Notes: a model not told the origin generated them from the letters alone. Counted from the stretch's first letter, positions 8,332 through 19,576 are shown. The stretch: 33,169 bases of DNA from Geobacter sp. (GCA_018262735.1 JADFDR010000006.1:1-33169), one strand, 5' to 3'. Numbers and translations are program-made.

Positions 8332-9768
8332 ATGAGCGAAGAACACGAGGTCGAGTTGGTGCCGGATTCGCACGCCGCATCCACCGCTCCGACGGAGAAC
8401 ACTGCCGCGACCGATGCAGAACGGTCGACGGAAGATGCGGTGCCGCGCACGGGGCAACGCTCCCTCCTGGGTTGGGGGCGTGTGGCGCACGTTTTTGCGC
8501 GCGAGCTTTGTTCGGAGAATCTCGAAGAAATTTCAAAGCAAGCGGTGCTGAGTCGTGGCCTTGGCCGTTCGTATGGCGACGCATCCCTTCCTGCACCGGA
8601 ATTTGGACCGGCGCTCAGCACGCGCTTTGCCGATCGCATTCTGGATTTCGATTCGGAGACGGGCGTGCTTCGCGCCGAGGCAGGGCTTTCGCTGCGCGAT
8701 CTATTACACAGTTTTTTGTCGAGTGGATTTTTCGTGCCGGTGACACCGGGCACGCAGTTCGCAACGCTTGGCGGCTGCGTGGCCTCGGACGTGCACGGCA
8801 AGAATCATCACCGCGACGGATCGTTTGGCGAGCATTTGCGCAGCCTGAAAATGCGCGTTGCCGACGGACGCATTCTTGTGTGTTCGCCCGATCACGAAGC
8901 AGAGCTTTTTTACGCCACGCTCGGTGGCATGGGGCTTACGGGGCATATCCTCGAAGTCGAACTGCAGATGGCACGCGTGCCGTCGCCGTGGATTTGGCAA
9001 AAGGTGAAACACTTCGACAATCTCGAGTCGCTGTTCGTGGCGCTGCGTTCCGGCAGCGCGAAGTGGCCGTTTAGTGTGGCGTGGATCGACGGCCTGACTG
9101 CGCCGGGGCGCGAGCACGGAATCTTGATGCTCGGTCGCTGGGCCGAAGCCGACGAAGCGCCGCGCAAGTTTCCCAAGCCGCGCAAGGCGCGCACGGTGCC
9201 CTTCGATGCGCCGTCGTGGTTTTTGAACGGCTTGACGGGGCGCATCCACAACCGTTTGCATTCGTGGACGCATCGCAACTCCGTCGGAATCGAGCATCCC
9301 GAAACCTTTTTTTATCCGCTCGATCACGTTCGCGATTGGAACCGTTTGTACGGGAAGCGCGGGTTCATTCAATACCAGTGCATCTTGCCGCACGAAGAGG
9401 AAGGCTACGCAGTTTTGCGTTTCCTGGATTTGCTGCGCAAGCTTGGTGCAGATCCTCTGCTTTGCGTGCTCAAGGATTTTGGTGCGCAAGGCAAGGGCAT
9501 GCTCTCGTTTCCCAAACCCGGCTTTACGCTCTGCATCGACTTGCCTTACCGGGGAGATCGAACACAAAACCTTGTCGATCAGCTCAATGAATTTGTCCTT
9601 GCCGAAGAAGGGCGCATTTATCTCGCGAAAGATTTGCATACGCGTGCCGAACACTTTTTTGCGATGGAGCCGCGCTTTGAAGCCTGGAATGAAGTGCGGC
9701 GACGCTGGGATCCGCAAGCGTCGATCCGCAGCGCGTTGTCGGTGCGACTCTTCGGAGATGACGCATGA
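8332..9768 (+). CDS. FAD-binding oxidoreductase, DprE1-like (decaprenylphosphoryl-ribose oxidase family)
   Basis: GWGRVAHVFARELCSENL...LSRGLGRSYGDASL...TPGTQFATLGGCVASDVHGKNHHRDGSFGEHL...; C-terminal YLAKDLHTRAEHFFAMEPRFEAWNEVRRRWDP. Confidence 0.85.
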   Translation: MSEEHEVELVPDSHAASTAPTENTAATDAERSTEDAVPRTGQRSLLGWGRVAHVFARELCSENLEEISKQAVLSRGLGRSYGDASLPAPEFGPALSTRFADRILDFDSETGVLRAEAGLSLRDLLHSFLSSGFFVPVTPGTQFATLGGCVASDVHGKNHHRDGSFGEHLRSLKMRVADGRILVCSPDHEAELFYATLGGMGLTGHILEVELQMARVPSPWIWQKVKHFDNLESLFVALRSGSAKWPFSVAWIDGLTAPGREHGILMLGRWAEADEAPRKFPKPRKARTVPFDAPSWFLNGLTGRIHNRLHSWTHRNSVGIEHPETFFYPLDHVRDWNRLYGKRGFIQYQCILPHEEEGYAVLRFLDLLRKLGADPLLCVLKDFGAQGKGMLSFPKPGFTLCIDLPYRGDRTQNLVDQLNEFVLAEEGRIYLAKDLHTRAEHFFAMEPRFEAWNEVRRRWDPQASIRSALSVRLFGDDA

Positions 9769-10502
9769 AGGTGGTCTTGCTCGGCGCTACGAAGGGCATG
9801 GGACGCGCCGTTGCGCGCAAGTTCGCAGAGCGCGGCGATTCGATCTTTCTACTCGGACGCGATCAAGACGAACTCGAACGAAGTGCGCTCGATCTCGAAA
9901 ACCGTGGCGCCCGGCAGCGCATCGAATATGGCTTCTGCGATTTGTTGCAGCCGCGATCGTTTGAGCCGGGACTCGCGCAAGCATGGGAAACACTCGACGG
10001 TGTCGATGCGGTCGTAGTGACAGCGGGGATTTTTGGAGCGCAGGAAGATCTCGAAGTGCGCGATGCGCACGCGGCGCGTGTTTTGACGGCGGATTTCACG
10101 AGCACTGTTTTGTTTTGCGAGGTTGCGCGCAAGCGTTTGCTCGAAGACGGGGGCGGCACGCTCTGCGTGTTTAGCTCCGTCGCAGGAGATCGTGGGCGAA
10201 GCAAAGTTGTGTTGTACGGCGCTGCGAAGGCGGGGCTTTCGGCGTATCTCGAAGGGCTCGATCATCGCTATCGCCGCGCGGGTTTGCGCACGGTTTGTGT
10301 GAAACCCGGCTTCGTGCGTACGGCGATGACGGCCGATTTGGATGCGCCGCCGTTTGCGTGCGATCCTGAAACGATTGCGCCGCGCGTGGTTCGCGCGATC
10401 GATCGAGGAACGCCGGTGGTGTATGTGCCGGGCATTTGGAGATGGGTTTTGTTGGCGATTCGGATGCTCCCGCGCTTCGCGATGCGTCGGATCGACTTTT
10501 GA
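9765..10502 (+). CDS. SDR-family oxidoreductase, DprE2-like
   Basis: MKVVLLGATKGMGRAVARKFAERG; YGAAKAGLSAYLEGLDHRYRRAGLRTVCVKPGFVRTAMT; ATGA overlap with the upstream oxidase. Confidence 0.85.
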   Translation: MKVVLLGATKGMGRAVARKFAERGDSIFLLGRDQDELERSALDLENRGARQRIEYGFCDLLQPRSFEPGLAQAWETLDGVDAVVVTAGIFGAQEDLEVRDAHAARVLTADFTSTVLFCEVARKRLLEDGGGTLCVFSSVAGDRGRSKVVLYGAAKAGLSAYLEGLDHRYRRAGLRTVCVKPGFVRTAMTADLDAPPFACDPETIAPRVVRAIDRGTPVVYVPGIWRWVLLAIRMLPRFAMRRIDF

Positions 10503-10515
10503 GCGAGGCATCGGC

Positions 10516-11391
10516 ATGGTGAATTCTTTACTCCGGCTTGCACGCCCTCGACACTGGATCAAAGGCGGGTTTCTCGTCGCACCGATTCCGTTTGCAGTCG
10601 CCGCCGGTGCGCATTTCGATTGGCGCGTCTTTCTCGAAGGTTTTTTCGGGTTCTGCCTGTTGAGTTCGAGCGCCTACGTCTTCAACGACTTACACGATAT
10701 TGAGTCGGACCGAAAAGATCCGCGAAGGCAAGATCGACCGCTCGCTTCGGGCGAAGTGTCTGCCGGCGTTGCGTGGGTGGAGTGCGTCGCTCTTTTGTGT
10801 AGTGCGTTTTTTCTTTTTTGGCTCTCGGGCATCACGCTGCTTTTCTGGATCGGCGGAATCTATGCGGTGTTGAATGTCGTCTATTCGTTGCACGCAAAGC
10901 ATGTTCCGCTTCTCGATGTTTTTTTTCTTACTTCGGGATTTGTGCTGCGCGTGTTTGCGGGTTGCGCCATCGTCGGTGTGACGGCATCGAGCTGGCTTCT
11001 GCTTTGTTCTTCGACGCTCGCATTCTTTCTTTCGTTCGCAAAGCGCCGTGCAGATCTGAGAGCTGGATTTACGGAAAAAGATCGCGGTGCACTCTCGGGC
11101 TACAATCTTGTGTTTCTCGATCATGCCATGACGATTTCGGCGGGAATCACCATCGTGGCCTATGCGTTTTATGCGCAGGAGACCAAGCTTTTTTTGCCAC
11201 GACGCGAGCTCGTGGGGCTTCCCTTCATCGCTTTCGCAGTTCTCGATTATTTGCGCCTGGCTTTCGTGGAAGGAGTGGGCGCTTCTCCGACGGAAGTCGC
11301 CTATCGATCGATCCCGATCCGAATTTGTGTCGTCGGCTGGGCCATCACTAGTCTTTGGGGATTAGGGCTTTTCGAGCGCGGATTTCCCTGA
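10516..11391 (+). CDS. UbiA-family prenyltransferase, decaprenyl-phosphate phosphoribosyltransferase (DPPR synthase)-like
   Basis: RPRHWIKGGFLVAPIPFA; NDLHDIESDRKDPRRQDRPLASGEVS; YSLHAKHVPLLDVFFLTSGFVLRVFAG; resembles the Rv3806c family. Confidence 0.85.
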   Translation: MVNSLLRLARPRHWIKGGFLVAPIPFAVAAGAHFDWRVFLEGFFGFCLLSSSAYVFNDLHDIESDRKDPRRQDRPLASGEVSAGVAWVECVALLCSAFFLFWLSGITLLFWIGGIYAVLNVVYSLHAKHVPLLDVFFLTSGFVLRVFAGCAIVGVTASSWLLLCSSTLAFFLSFAKRRADLRAGFTEKDRGALSGYNLVFLDHAMTISAGITIVAYAFYAQETKLFLPRRELVGLPFIAFAVLDYLRLAFVEGVGASPTEVAYRSIPIRICVVGWAITSLWGLGLFERGFP

Positions 11392-11449
11392 GAAGCCTGG
11401 ATCTATTTTCTTTTCCCGAAAGTACTCGAACAACGGAATGGGTCCGAGA
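11391..11449. repeat. Dispersed element copy E5, centre deleted, fold-back of both ends
   Basis: CCTGGATCTATTTTCTTTTCCCGA ... TCGAACAACGGAATGGGTCCGAGACG: both terminal repeats present, central motif missing. Confidence 0.6.
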
Positions 11450-11492
11450 CGCCTGAACTCGCATTCCAGAAGCATTCCAGAAGTGGAAGGAA

Positions 11493-13397
11493 TCAGAATT
11501 TTCCTGAGCGTGCGTCGGCTTTGGCGATGGCTTCGGCGAGCGCCTTCGATTCTTTCGTTTCACCAAAGAGACGTTGTTCGAGTACAAGAATCGTTTTTGC
11601 TTGCTCGAGAATTTCGGTGTTGGTGTCGTGCGCGCCGACGACTTCGATCCAGATCGGATTGGCATCGGAGAATCGTCCGACGAGAAAATACGCCAATCCG
11701 CGTTGTGCGCGAATCGAGGTCGCTTCCTGTGGTGTTTCCGGCGGAAGGGAACGCCAGATTTGTTCTGCTTGGCGCGCTTGTTGACGAACGTTGTAGGCGT
11801 CGGTGTATTGCGGATAGAGCCGCAGCGCTTCGCCAAACTCACGATCGGCGGCCTGAAAATCCAGTGCACGTGCCAGTGCGTTCGCGTAGAGATAGCGAAA
11901 CTCGGCTTCGTTTGGAGACGAAGCGACCAAATCCGCGAGCAGGGTCGTGGCTTGCGAAAACTTCCCGACAGAAGAAAGTGTAACTCCCCATCCCGCGAGC
12001 AGGCTCGTCGATATCAGGTAGTCGGGATAGAGGGTTTGAAATTGTTTTTCGAGCGAGTAGGCAGTTTCGAGATAGCCCAGTGCTTCTTGTGGACGCCCTT
12101 TTGTGTTCAAAACTTGGGCCAGGGCTACGTGTGCGAGTCCGTTCTTGGGAGAAATTTTTTCCATTTTTCCGACGGTGATTTCCCAGATGCGCACTTCGTC
12201 CTGCCAATCCCGATTGCGTTTGTGGGTCGCCCCGAGAAAGCCGAAGGCCAGGAGCGCAAGCGCGAGTGCAGCGAAGCGTTGAGTGCGCTGCGAAAGACGG
12301 GAGTAGTTTGCAAAAAGCAAAAAGCAAAGCGCCCAAAAGGGCAGATACAAAAACCGATCGGAGGCGAGTGGGCGCAGAGGCGTTCGGATCCAGTGCAGAA
12401 CCGGAAAGAGGGCTGCCGTACAAAGCACGAAGAAGGTTGCGTTCCTCGGCAAAAGCGCACGTCGAAAAACGGCGACGAGAGCAAGCAGAATCCCTGCACC
12501 CACGAACACGCCGAGCACGATTTGTCCGACGACGAAAATCCCCAGTGTACCGACGTAGAAATTCGGCTGAAACGGCGTGAGTAGCATTCCGACATAAAGG
12601 CCGAGAGCTTGGAACACCGCGCCAACATGCTCGACGAACGTCAGCGAAAACGCAGGGCGTAGCGAAACTCCTGATCCCGCACGCAGGTTGAAATAAAATC
12701 CGACGGCAAAGAGCAGCGGAAAAAGATTGAGAAGGGACTCTTGGATTTGAAGAGATACTCTTTTTTGTGTTTGCTTCGCAATCGTCCATTCGTATGCGAC
12801 GAGAGCGACGAGACCCGCAAGCGCGACTTCTTTGCCGAGGAGCCCGACGAGAAGTGCAAGCGCCGAGGCGACGCGCATTTTCCAGGCTGCGGGCTCGGAG
12901 CGATACAAGGTGATCGCCAGAATCGCGCCCAGCGTTGCGAGAAGATCGGTGCGCCCGGAAATCCAGGTGACACTTTCGGTAAGACGCGGCATGGCTCCAA
13001 AGAGAAGCATGGCGAGGAGCGCGACATACGACGGTGAACCCGCACGCCGCACTCCGAGGAAAAGCAACGCACAATTGGCGAAGTGAAGCAGGAGATTCGT
13101 GAGATGAAACCCGAAAGGTTGTATTCCCCAGAGCCGTGCGTCGAGCGCGAAGGAGCCGATGACCAGCGGACGGTAGTAGGCATTCGAAACGCTCCGATGA
13201 GGCAGAGCCCAAAATTTTGCATCGAAGATTTTCTGCCAACTGTCGATTTGCGATAGCACCGGGTTTTGTTCGATGAGAGCGTGATCGTCCCAAAAGAAGG
13301 GCACCGAGAGTGCGTTCGAAGAAGCCGCGGCGAGCAAGGCCAGGCCGAGCACGAGCAACGCAAGATCGACTTTGTTTCGGAAAGGCAACTCTTTCAT
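11493..13397 (-). CDS. Multi-TM TMTC/PMT-like GT-C glycosyltransferase with C-terminal TPRs
   Basis: MKELPFRNKVDLALLVLGL...SVPFFWDDHALIEQNPVLSQ...YYRPLV...LLHFANCALLFLGVRR; later TPR helices (LAHVALAQVLNTKGRPQEALGYLETAYSLE). Confidence 0.8.
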   Translation of the reverse strand: MKELPFRNKVDLALLVLGLALLAAASSNALSVPFFWDDHALIEQNPVLSQIDSWQKIFDAKFWALPHRSVSNAYYRPLVIGSFALDARLWGIQPFGFHLTNLLLHFANCALLFLGVRRAGSPSYVALLAMLLFGAMPRLTESVTWISGRTDLLATLGAILAITLYRSEPAAWKMRVASALALLVGLLGKEVALAGLVALVAYEWTIAKQTQKRVSLQIQESLLNLFPLLFAVGFYFNLRAGSGVSLRPAFSLTFVEHVGAVFQALGLYVGMLLTPFQPNFYVGTLGIFVVGQIVLGVFVGAGILLALVAVFRRALLPRNATFFVLCTAALFPVLHWIRTPLRPLASDRFLYLPFWALCFLLFANYSRLSQRTQRFAALALALLAFGFLGATHKRNRDWQDEVRIWEITVGKMEKISPKNGLAHVALAQVLNTKGRPQEALGYLETAYSLEKQFQTLYPDYLISTSLLAGWGVTLSSVGKFSQATTLLADLVASSPNEAEFRYLYANALARALDFQAADREFGEALRLYPQYTDAYNVRQQARQAEQIWRSLPPETPQEATSIRAQRGLAYFLVGRFSDANPIWIEVVGAHDTNTEILEQAKTILVLEQRLFGETKESKALAEAIAKADARSGKF

Positions 13398-13678
13398 GTG
13401 TAGGCTCTGTCGCACAGGCGACGCAAGGTGGAAGACGCAAGGTGTTTTGAGAAAACCGTTTCCATGAGAATTTGTTTTTGCAATTGCGCGTGCAAGAGAT
13501 CGGCATGGCCGAAGCGCTGCTTGAACCTTGGTTTCCGTTGCTTTCGAGCTTGTTTTGGTGGCAGCGTTTTCGCGGCTTGAGAACGGATTGCATTGTACTC
13601 CGGAAAAATGGACGGATGCGAGTTCTTTGCGGAAGTGCGCAATGGGTCTGTCGTCGAGGTTCTGATAAGCTGCTCGCC

Positions 13679-14482
13679 ATGAAAACGCCGACACGAATTT
13701 TCATTACGGGTGCGAGCAGCGGGCTTGGTGCAGGGCTTGCGCGCCACTATGCGCGGCCGGGAGTGACGCTGGGGCTCGTCGCACGCCGGCGCGACTTGCT
13801 TGCGACGTTGCAAGCAGATCTCGCGCAGCGTGGTGCGACGGTGCATGTCTACGAGCAAGACGTTTGCGATACGTCGAAGCTGGCCGCGTGCGCGCGGGAT
13901 TTTCTCGAACGTGCCCAGGGCATCGACCTCGTGCTCGCGAACGCGGGCGTCGGCATTCGCAATTCGATTCACGAAGGCGAGAGCGACGAAGTGGCGGCGC
14001 TGATGCAGATCAACGTGATTGGCGTAACGAATACGTTGCTGCCGTTCGTGCCGACGATGCTGAAACAAAAAAGTGGCACCCTTGTCGGGATGAGTTCGAT
14101 GGCCGGGCATCAGGCGCTACCGGGGCGCACGGCGTACTGCGCTTCGAAGGCGGCCGTTCGTGTTTTCATGGATGGTTTGCGAATGGATTTGCATGGCACG
14201 GGCGTTCATGCGATGACGCTTTGCCCCGGGTTCGTCGATACGCCACTGATTCAGGATAATCCGAGCACGTTCTGGGTCGTCGATCTGGAGCGCGGCGTGC
14301 GCTTGATGGCCAAGGCCATTGCGGCGCGCAAGCGAACCTACACTTTTCCGTGGCAGATGAATCTGTTGCACTATCTCGCAAAATGCCTGCCCGAATGCGT
14401 CGTGCGCCGTCTTGCGCCTGCACCGCGCACGCGCTCTTCGCTCCGACGCGAAGGAGTGTCGATCGGGCGTCCGGCTCCCTGA
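13679..14482 (+). CDS. SDR-family NAD(P)-dependent oxidoreductase
   Basis: MKTPTRIFITGASSGLGAGLARHYA; LVLANAGVGI; YCASKAAVRVFMDGLRMDL. Confidence 0.9.
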   Translation: MKTPTRIFITGASSGLGAGLARHYARPGVTLGLVARRRDLLATLQADLAQRGATVHVYEQDVCDTSKLAACARDFLERAQGIDLVLANAGVGIRNSIHEGESDEVAALMQINVIGVTNTLLPFVPTMLKQKSGTLVGMSSMAGHQALPGRTAYCASKAAVRVFMDGLRMDLHGTGVHAMTLCPGFVDTPLIQDNPSTFWVVDLERGVRLMAKAIAARKRTYTFPWQMNLLHYLAKCLPECVVRRLAPAPRTRSSLRREGVSIGRPAP

Positions 14483-14590
14483 GACGCCTTGGAGGAACCC
14501 CGCTTTCGGAATGCGGATGGATTTTCCACCGACGGAAAGCGTCGTGCCTCGGCTCGCGAAAAGACTCGAAAAACAGAATGGACTTGGGGT
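14481..14590 (+). repeat. Dispersed MITE/REP-like element, copy E6
   Basis: GAGACGCCTTGGAGGAACCCCGCTTTCGGAATGCGGATGGATTTTCCACCGACGGAAAGCGTC...CTCGCGAAAAGACTCGAAAAACAGAATGGACTTGGGG. Confidence 0.85.
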
Positions 14591-14593
14591 TTG

Positions 14594-16939
14594 CTAACCC
14601 GTAAAGCGGAAAAACGCGACGGCCGACCAGGTGCAATCCGTCGGAAGACGAGAGCCGAGTTTGCGAATGCTGTCGGCCCAATGCGCGCTCAGGTTCCAGT
14701 CTTTCGGTGAAGCCGCTTTGGCGTAGGGCAGACTTTTCCAAAGTGCGGGGAGCCAGTCCGGACGCGGTTTGCCTTGCGTATCCAGAAGGATCGGTCGACA
14801 CTTTTTTGAGTCGATCGCCAGTGCGAGCAAGCCCGCGCCACTTTGTCCGAGCTGCGGGATGTCCAGCAAGACGGCGCGCCCGCGCGGTCCGTCTTCGAGC
14901 TCGAGCAGAAGACCTTCGACGAGGGGATGTCCGCTTGCGAAAAATTCGAGTTCGTCGCAGGCAATCGCTTCGTTGCGATCAAAAGTGCCGAGGAGTCGTG
15001 CGCCGCCGGACACGCCGGGCAGAGAATCGATGCGCGCATGCGCGCCGATTTCGACGTAAAAACGCGCCGCACCGCCTTTTTCAATCACATCGAAGCCGAG
15101 TTCGCGCGCCGCTTCGATGCAAAAGCGCTGCGTGAGCTTCTCGAGATCTTGGGGCACGAGCGCAAGGAGCGCTTGCGCCTGATGGGCGTCGTAGCCGTCG
15201 CGATAATAAACCTGCAACGGAGTTTGTGCGTTCACGGCACGCGCAGTGCGCACGCGCTCGATCCATGCATCGATTTCGATCGATGGCGATCCCTGCAACG
15301 CGGCTTCGAGTATGGCTTGTGCGCCGCTGAGCGCGAGATCGAGCCCCGCGCCCGGCGTGGCAAAGAGATCGAGTGCTTCGTAAACATCGGCGAGATCGAA
15401 CGGGACTCCCTTCCGACGGAAATACACGATTTCGACCGGCGTTTTGCGTCCGATGCGATCGAGGCGTCCGATGCGTTGTTCGAGCACGACGGGGCTCGTC
15501 GGCAAATCGTAGTGGATCATGCGCGCGCAGAACTGAAAGTTGCGACCTTCTTCGCCGGCTTCGGAACAAAGCAAGAGCGACGAAGCCGAATCTCGAAACA
15601 ACGCGAGATCGATATCGCGCTGTTCGGAAGACATTTTTTCGTGGAACACAAAAACGCGTACCTTCGTTTCGGCTTCGAGATAGCGCTGCAAGGCAAGCAG
15701 CGTTTCGACCTCGTGAACGAACACCAAAACTTTTTCCGATCGCTTGCGCCAGGATTTGGTTTGTTCGCGAAGCCAGCGCGCACGCGGATCCTGTTTGACG
15801 CGCGCGACAAGATCGCTCGGCGCCTCGGCAAGGTTCGAAAAATCCAGGTCGACGGCAAGCGGTACGCGCGGAGGCAGCCCGCCGATGTCTTGGCGACGCA
15901 CGGCACTTGCGCAAGGAATAGCCGCGCGTCCTGCACGCAATTCGCGCTCGAAATCTTCGTAACTCGAAAATGTGTCGGGATGCAGAAGGCTTAAGAGTTG
16001 AAAGAAACCGGCGCGATCGGCTTGAAGCGGAGTCGCGGTAAGCAAGAGCACATGCTTGGCGACGTGAATCCGCGGTGCGAGCGCGGCGCCGATCGCGGAA
16101 TCGACCAAACGGTGCGCTTCGTCGACGACGATCAAATCGAGCCCGGCTTCGTCGGCGAAATGTTGCAAGGCCGGTTGATCGAGCAAGGCCTCGTGTGCAA
16201 CGACGGCGTATGGATGCACTTCGAACGGGTTGACGCCTTCGCCATAATCGCGCGACACACTTTCGACTCGCTCCGCGTCGAGAATCACAAAAATTTGATG
16301 GAATTTCCGATAGAGCTCGCCGAGCCACTGCACGACAAGACTTTCGGGGGCCACGATCAAGACGCGTTTCGTGCGACCCGTGCGAATCAGTGCCGAGAGG
16401 ATCAAGCAGGCCTCGATCGTTTTTCCGAGGCCCACTTCGTCGGCGAGAAGCCAGCGCACGGATTCACTGGCAACGGCCTGGCGCGCGACATGGAGCTGAT
16501 GCGGAAAAAGTTCGATGCGTCCGCCAAGGAAACTGCCGAGGCCGCCTGCTTCGCGCAATTCCGTCAAGTGCAGTCCGTCGATGCGGTTTCGAAATGCGGA
16601 AAGAGAATCGAGGCGTAAACTTGCTAGACGTTCGAGCGGCGTGTCCGGCGGCGCAAGCGGCCAAAGTTCGGCATCGGCGATTTGGCGTCCGTCGCGCAAG
16701 AGATACGCAAAGTCGTGTACCTCGGCGATTTCGACTTCTTCGCCGGTTTCGAGAATCTCGGCGCGTTGCCCGGGTGCGAGGATGAGTCGCGTGAGTCCAC
16801 TTCCTTCGACGGAGAGAGTCAGCTCTTGATCGGCACGCGGAAAATAGGCGTGCAAGAAGCGTCCGTCGACTTTCTGGACGATGCCGACGCCGAGTTCGGC
16901 GTTGTAGGGATGCGTTAGCTTATGACCCGGGCGCCACAC
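14594..16939 (-). CDS. SNF2/RapA-like ATP-dependent helicase (GTG start proposed)
   Basis: VWRPGHKLTHPYNAELGVG; LLADEVGLGKTIEACLIL; VVDEAHRL; LLLTATPLQ; LLLCSEAGEEGRNFQFCARMIHYDLPTSPVVLEQRIGRLDRIGR. Confidence 0.88.
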   Translation of the reverse strand: MWRPGHKLTHPYNAELGVGIVQKVDGRFLHAYFPRADQELTLSVEGSGLTRLILAPGQRAEILETGEEVEIAEVHDFAYLLRDGRQIADAELWPLAPPDTPLERLASLRLDSLSAFRNRIDGLHLTELREAGGLGSFLGGRIELFPHQLHVARQAVASESVRWLLADEVGLGKTIEACLILSALIRTGRTKRVLIVAPESLVVQWLGELYRKFHQIFVILDAERVESVSRDYGEGVNPFEVHPYAVVAHEALLDQPALQHFADEAGLDLIVVDEAHRLVDSAIGAALAPRIHVAKHVLLLTATPLQADRAGFFQLLSLLHPDTFSSYEDFERELRAGRAAIPCASAVRRQDIGGLPPRVPLAVDLDFSNLAEAPSDLVARVKQDPRARWLREQTKSWRKRSEKVLVFVHEVETLLALQRYLEAETKVRVFVFHEKMSSEQRDIDLALFRDSASSLLLCSEAGEEGRNFQFCARMIHYDLPTSPVVLEQRIGRLDRIGRKTPVEIVYFRRKGVPFDLADVYEALDLFATPGAGLDLALSGAQAILEAALQGSPSIEIDAWIERVRTARAVNAQTPLQVYYRDGYDAHQAQALLALVPQDLEKLTQRFCIEAARELGFDVIEKGGAARFYVEIGAHARIDSLPGVSGGARLLGTFDRNEAIACDELEFFASGHPLVEGLLLELEDGPRGRAVLLDIPQLGQSGAGLLALAIDSKKCRPILLDTQGKPRPDWLPALWKSLPYAKAASPKDWNLSAHWADSIRKLGSRLPTDCTWSAVAFFRFTG

Positions 16940-16949
16940 GTCGGTGTAC

Positions 16950-17795
16950 TCATTCCACTTCGACGCGCAACAGCAGCACTTGCTCGTCGCTTGCGTTTCC
17001 GACGGAAGCGCCACTCGTTATGCTCGTTGTTTTTTCCGAGCGGGTTTGATCGATGCCGCCGATCGTCAAAAGTTCGCCGGGCACGAGCGTGACCGTGGTG
17101 ACCGCGCCAGTCGTGTGAACGACACCGCTTGATGTCATTTCTTCCTGGTAGGGATTGATGTCGATTTGCACGCGACCGTCGCCGAGAATGTGCGGCCTTG
17201 CGTCGAAACCGGATGCGGCACTCACAAAGGCAGTCGTGTCGTGGTGGTGCCCGTGGTGCGCACCGTGGATGGAAATGGGCATGGTGGTGCCCGTGCTGAT
17301 CGTCGCGGAATTGCCTTCGAGCACCCGCACCATGCTCGAAAAGTCGAGTTTCTGCGTGCGATCGATCTCGCCGACGCGCACTTCGACCTGGCTTCCCGAG
17401 CCGATCGGAAGTGCATTGCCGATGCGGAAATCGCCGGCTTCGACACTCCAGCGCACATCGAATCCGGCGGCGTGAAGCTCTTGGGTGCGTTTCATGGCCG
17501 AGTGAATCACGACGCTACGCAATTTTGCGTCTTGCTGACTTAGAACTTGCAGCGCGGTTTCGATGCCCTCGGCACTTCCGACCAACAAGAGTGAGTTTGT
17601 GCGCGCATCGAGCGTGGCGCTGCCCTCGCTGCCGATGGCTGCTTCTGCGATCGGCAAGAGTTCTTCGGCTGTGCGGTGCTGGGCCTTGTAGAGATGGACC
17701 TTGCGCTCTGCCTGGGCCGGGCCGCTGGCAAGCAGCAGGGCAAAGAAAAGCGTGAAAAGCCATCCGACACGAACTCGTGTTGCTTGATTGCGCAT
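16950..17795 (-). CDS. Short secretin-domain protein (type II/III secretin-like), exported
   Basis: Signal peptide MRNQATRVRVGWLFTLFFALLLASGPAQA; HLYKAQHRTAEELLPIAEAAI...LDARTNSLLLVGS (N-domain); GRVQIDINPYQEE...VTLVPGELLTIGGID (secretin core-like). Confidence 0.75.
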   Translation of the reverse strand: MRNQATRVRVGWLFTLFFALLLASGPAQAERKVHLYKAQHRTAEELLPIAEAAIGSEGSATLDARTNSLLLVGSAEGIETALQVLSQQDAKLRSVVIHSAMKRTQELHAAGFDVRWSVEAGDFRIGNALPIGSGSQVEVRVGEIDRTQKLDFSSMVRVLEGNSATISTGTTMPISIHGAHHGHHHDTTAFVSAASGFDARPHILGDGRVQIDINPYQEEMTSSGVVHTTGAVTTVTLVPGELLTIGGIDQTRSEKTTSITSGASVGNASDEQVLLLRVEVE

Positions 17796-17882
17796 AGAGC
17801 CTCCGTGGATTTTCTTGGGTTTGCCCGCCAATTTCTTGCAGGAAAATCTTGCAGGAGATTGGCAGAGAAGCGATCGTTTTTT

Positions 17883-17950
17883 GGAGCCTCGGATCCATTC
17901 CGTTTTGAGATCCTTTTGCAAACCTATCGGACGATGCTTCGCATGTCACC
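17883..17950 (-). repeat. Dispersed element, copy E7, truncated
   Basis: GGAGCCTCGGATCCATTCCGTTTTGAGATCCTTTTGCAAACCTATCGGACGATGCTT matches the reverse complement of the element's 3' half. Confidence 0.65.
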
Positions 17951-17965
17951 ATAAAGTGTTATTCG

Positions 17966-19576
<1,611 letters not shown>

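Noticed and set aside
5848-9717. Shadow ORFs 5848..6927 (+), 6924..8183 (-), 8704..9717 (-)
   Set aside because: Antisense to convincing CDS with recognised motifs; compositionally biased.
11461-11482. 11-bp tandem GCATTCCAGAA x2
   Set aside because: Too short to interpret; probably slippage beside the repeat remnant.
11839-13704. 621-aa minus ORF overlapping the TMTC-like gene
   Set aside because: Alternative frame of the real gene; no TM pattern or motifs.
14843-15994. 383-aa plus ORF antisense to the RapA-like helicase
   Set aside because: Helicase frame has Walker and motif VI signatures; the antisense ORF has none.
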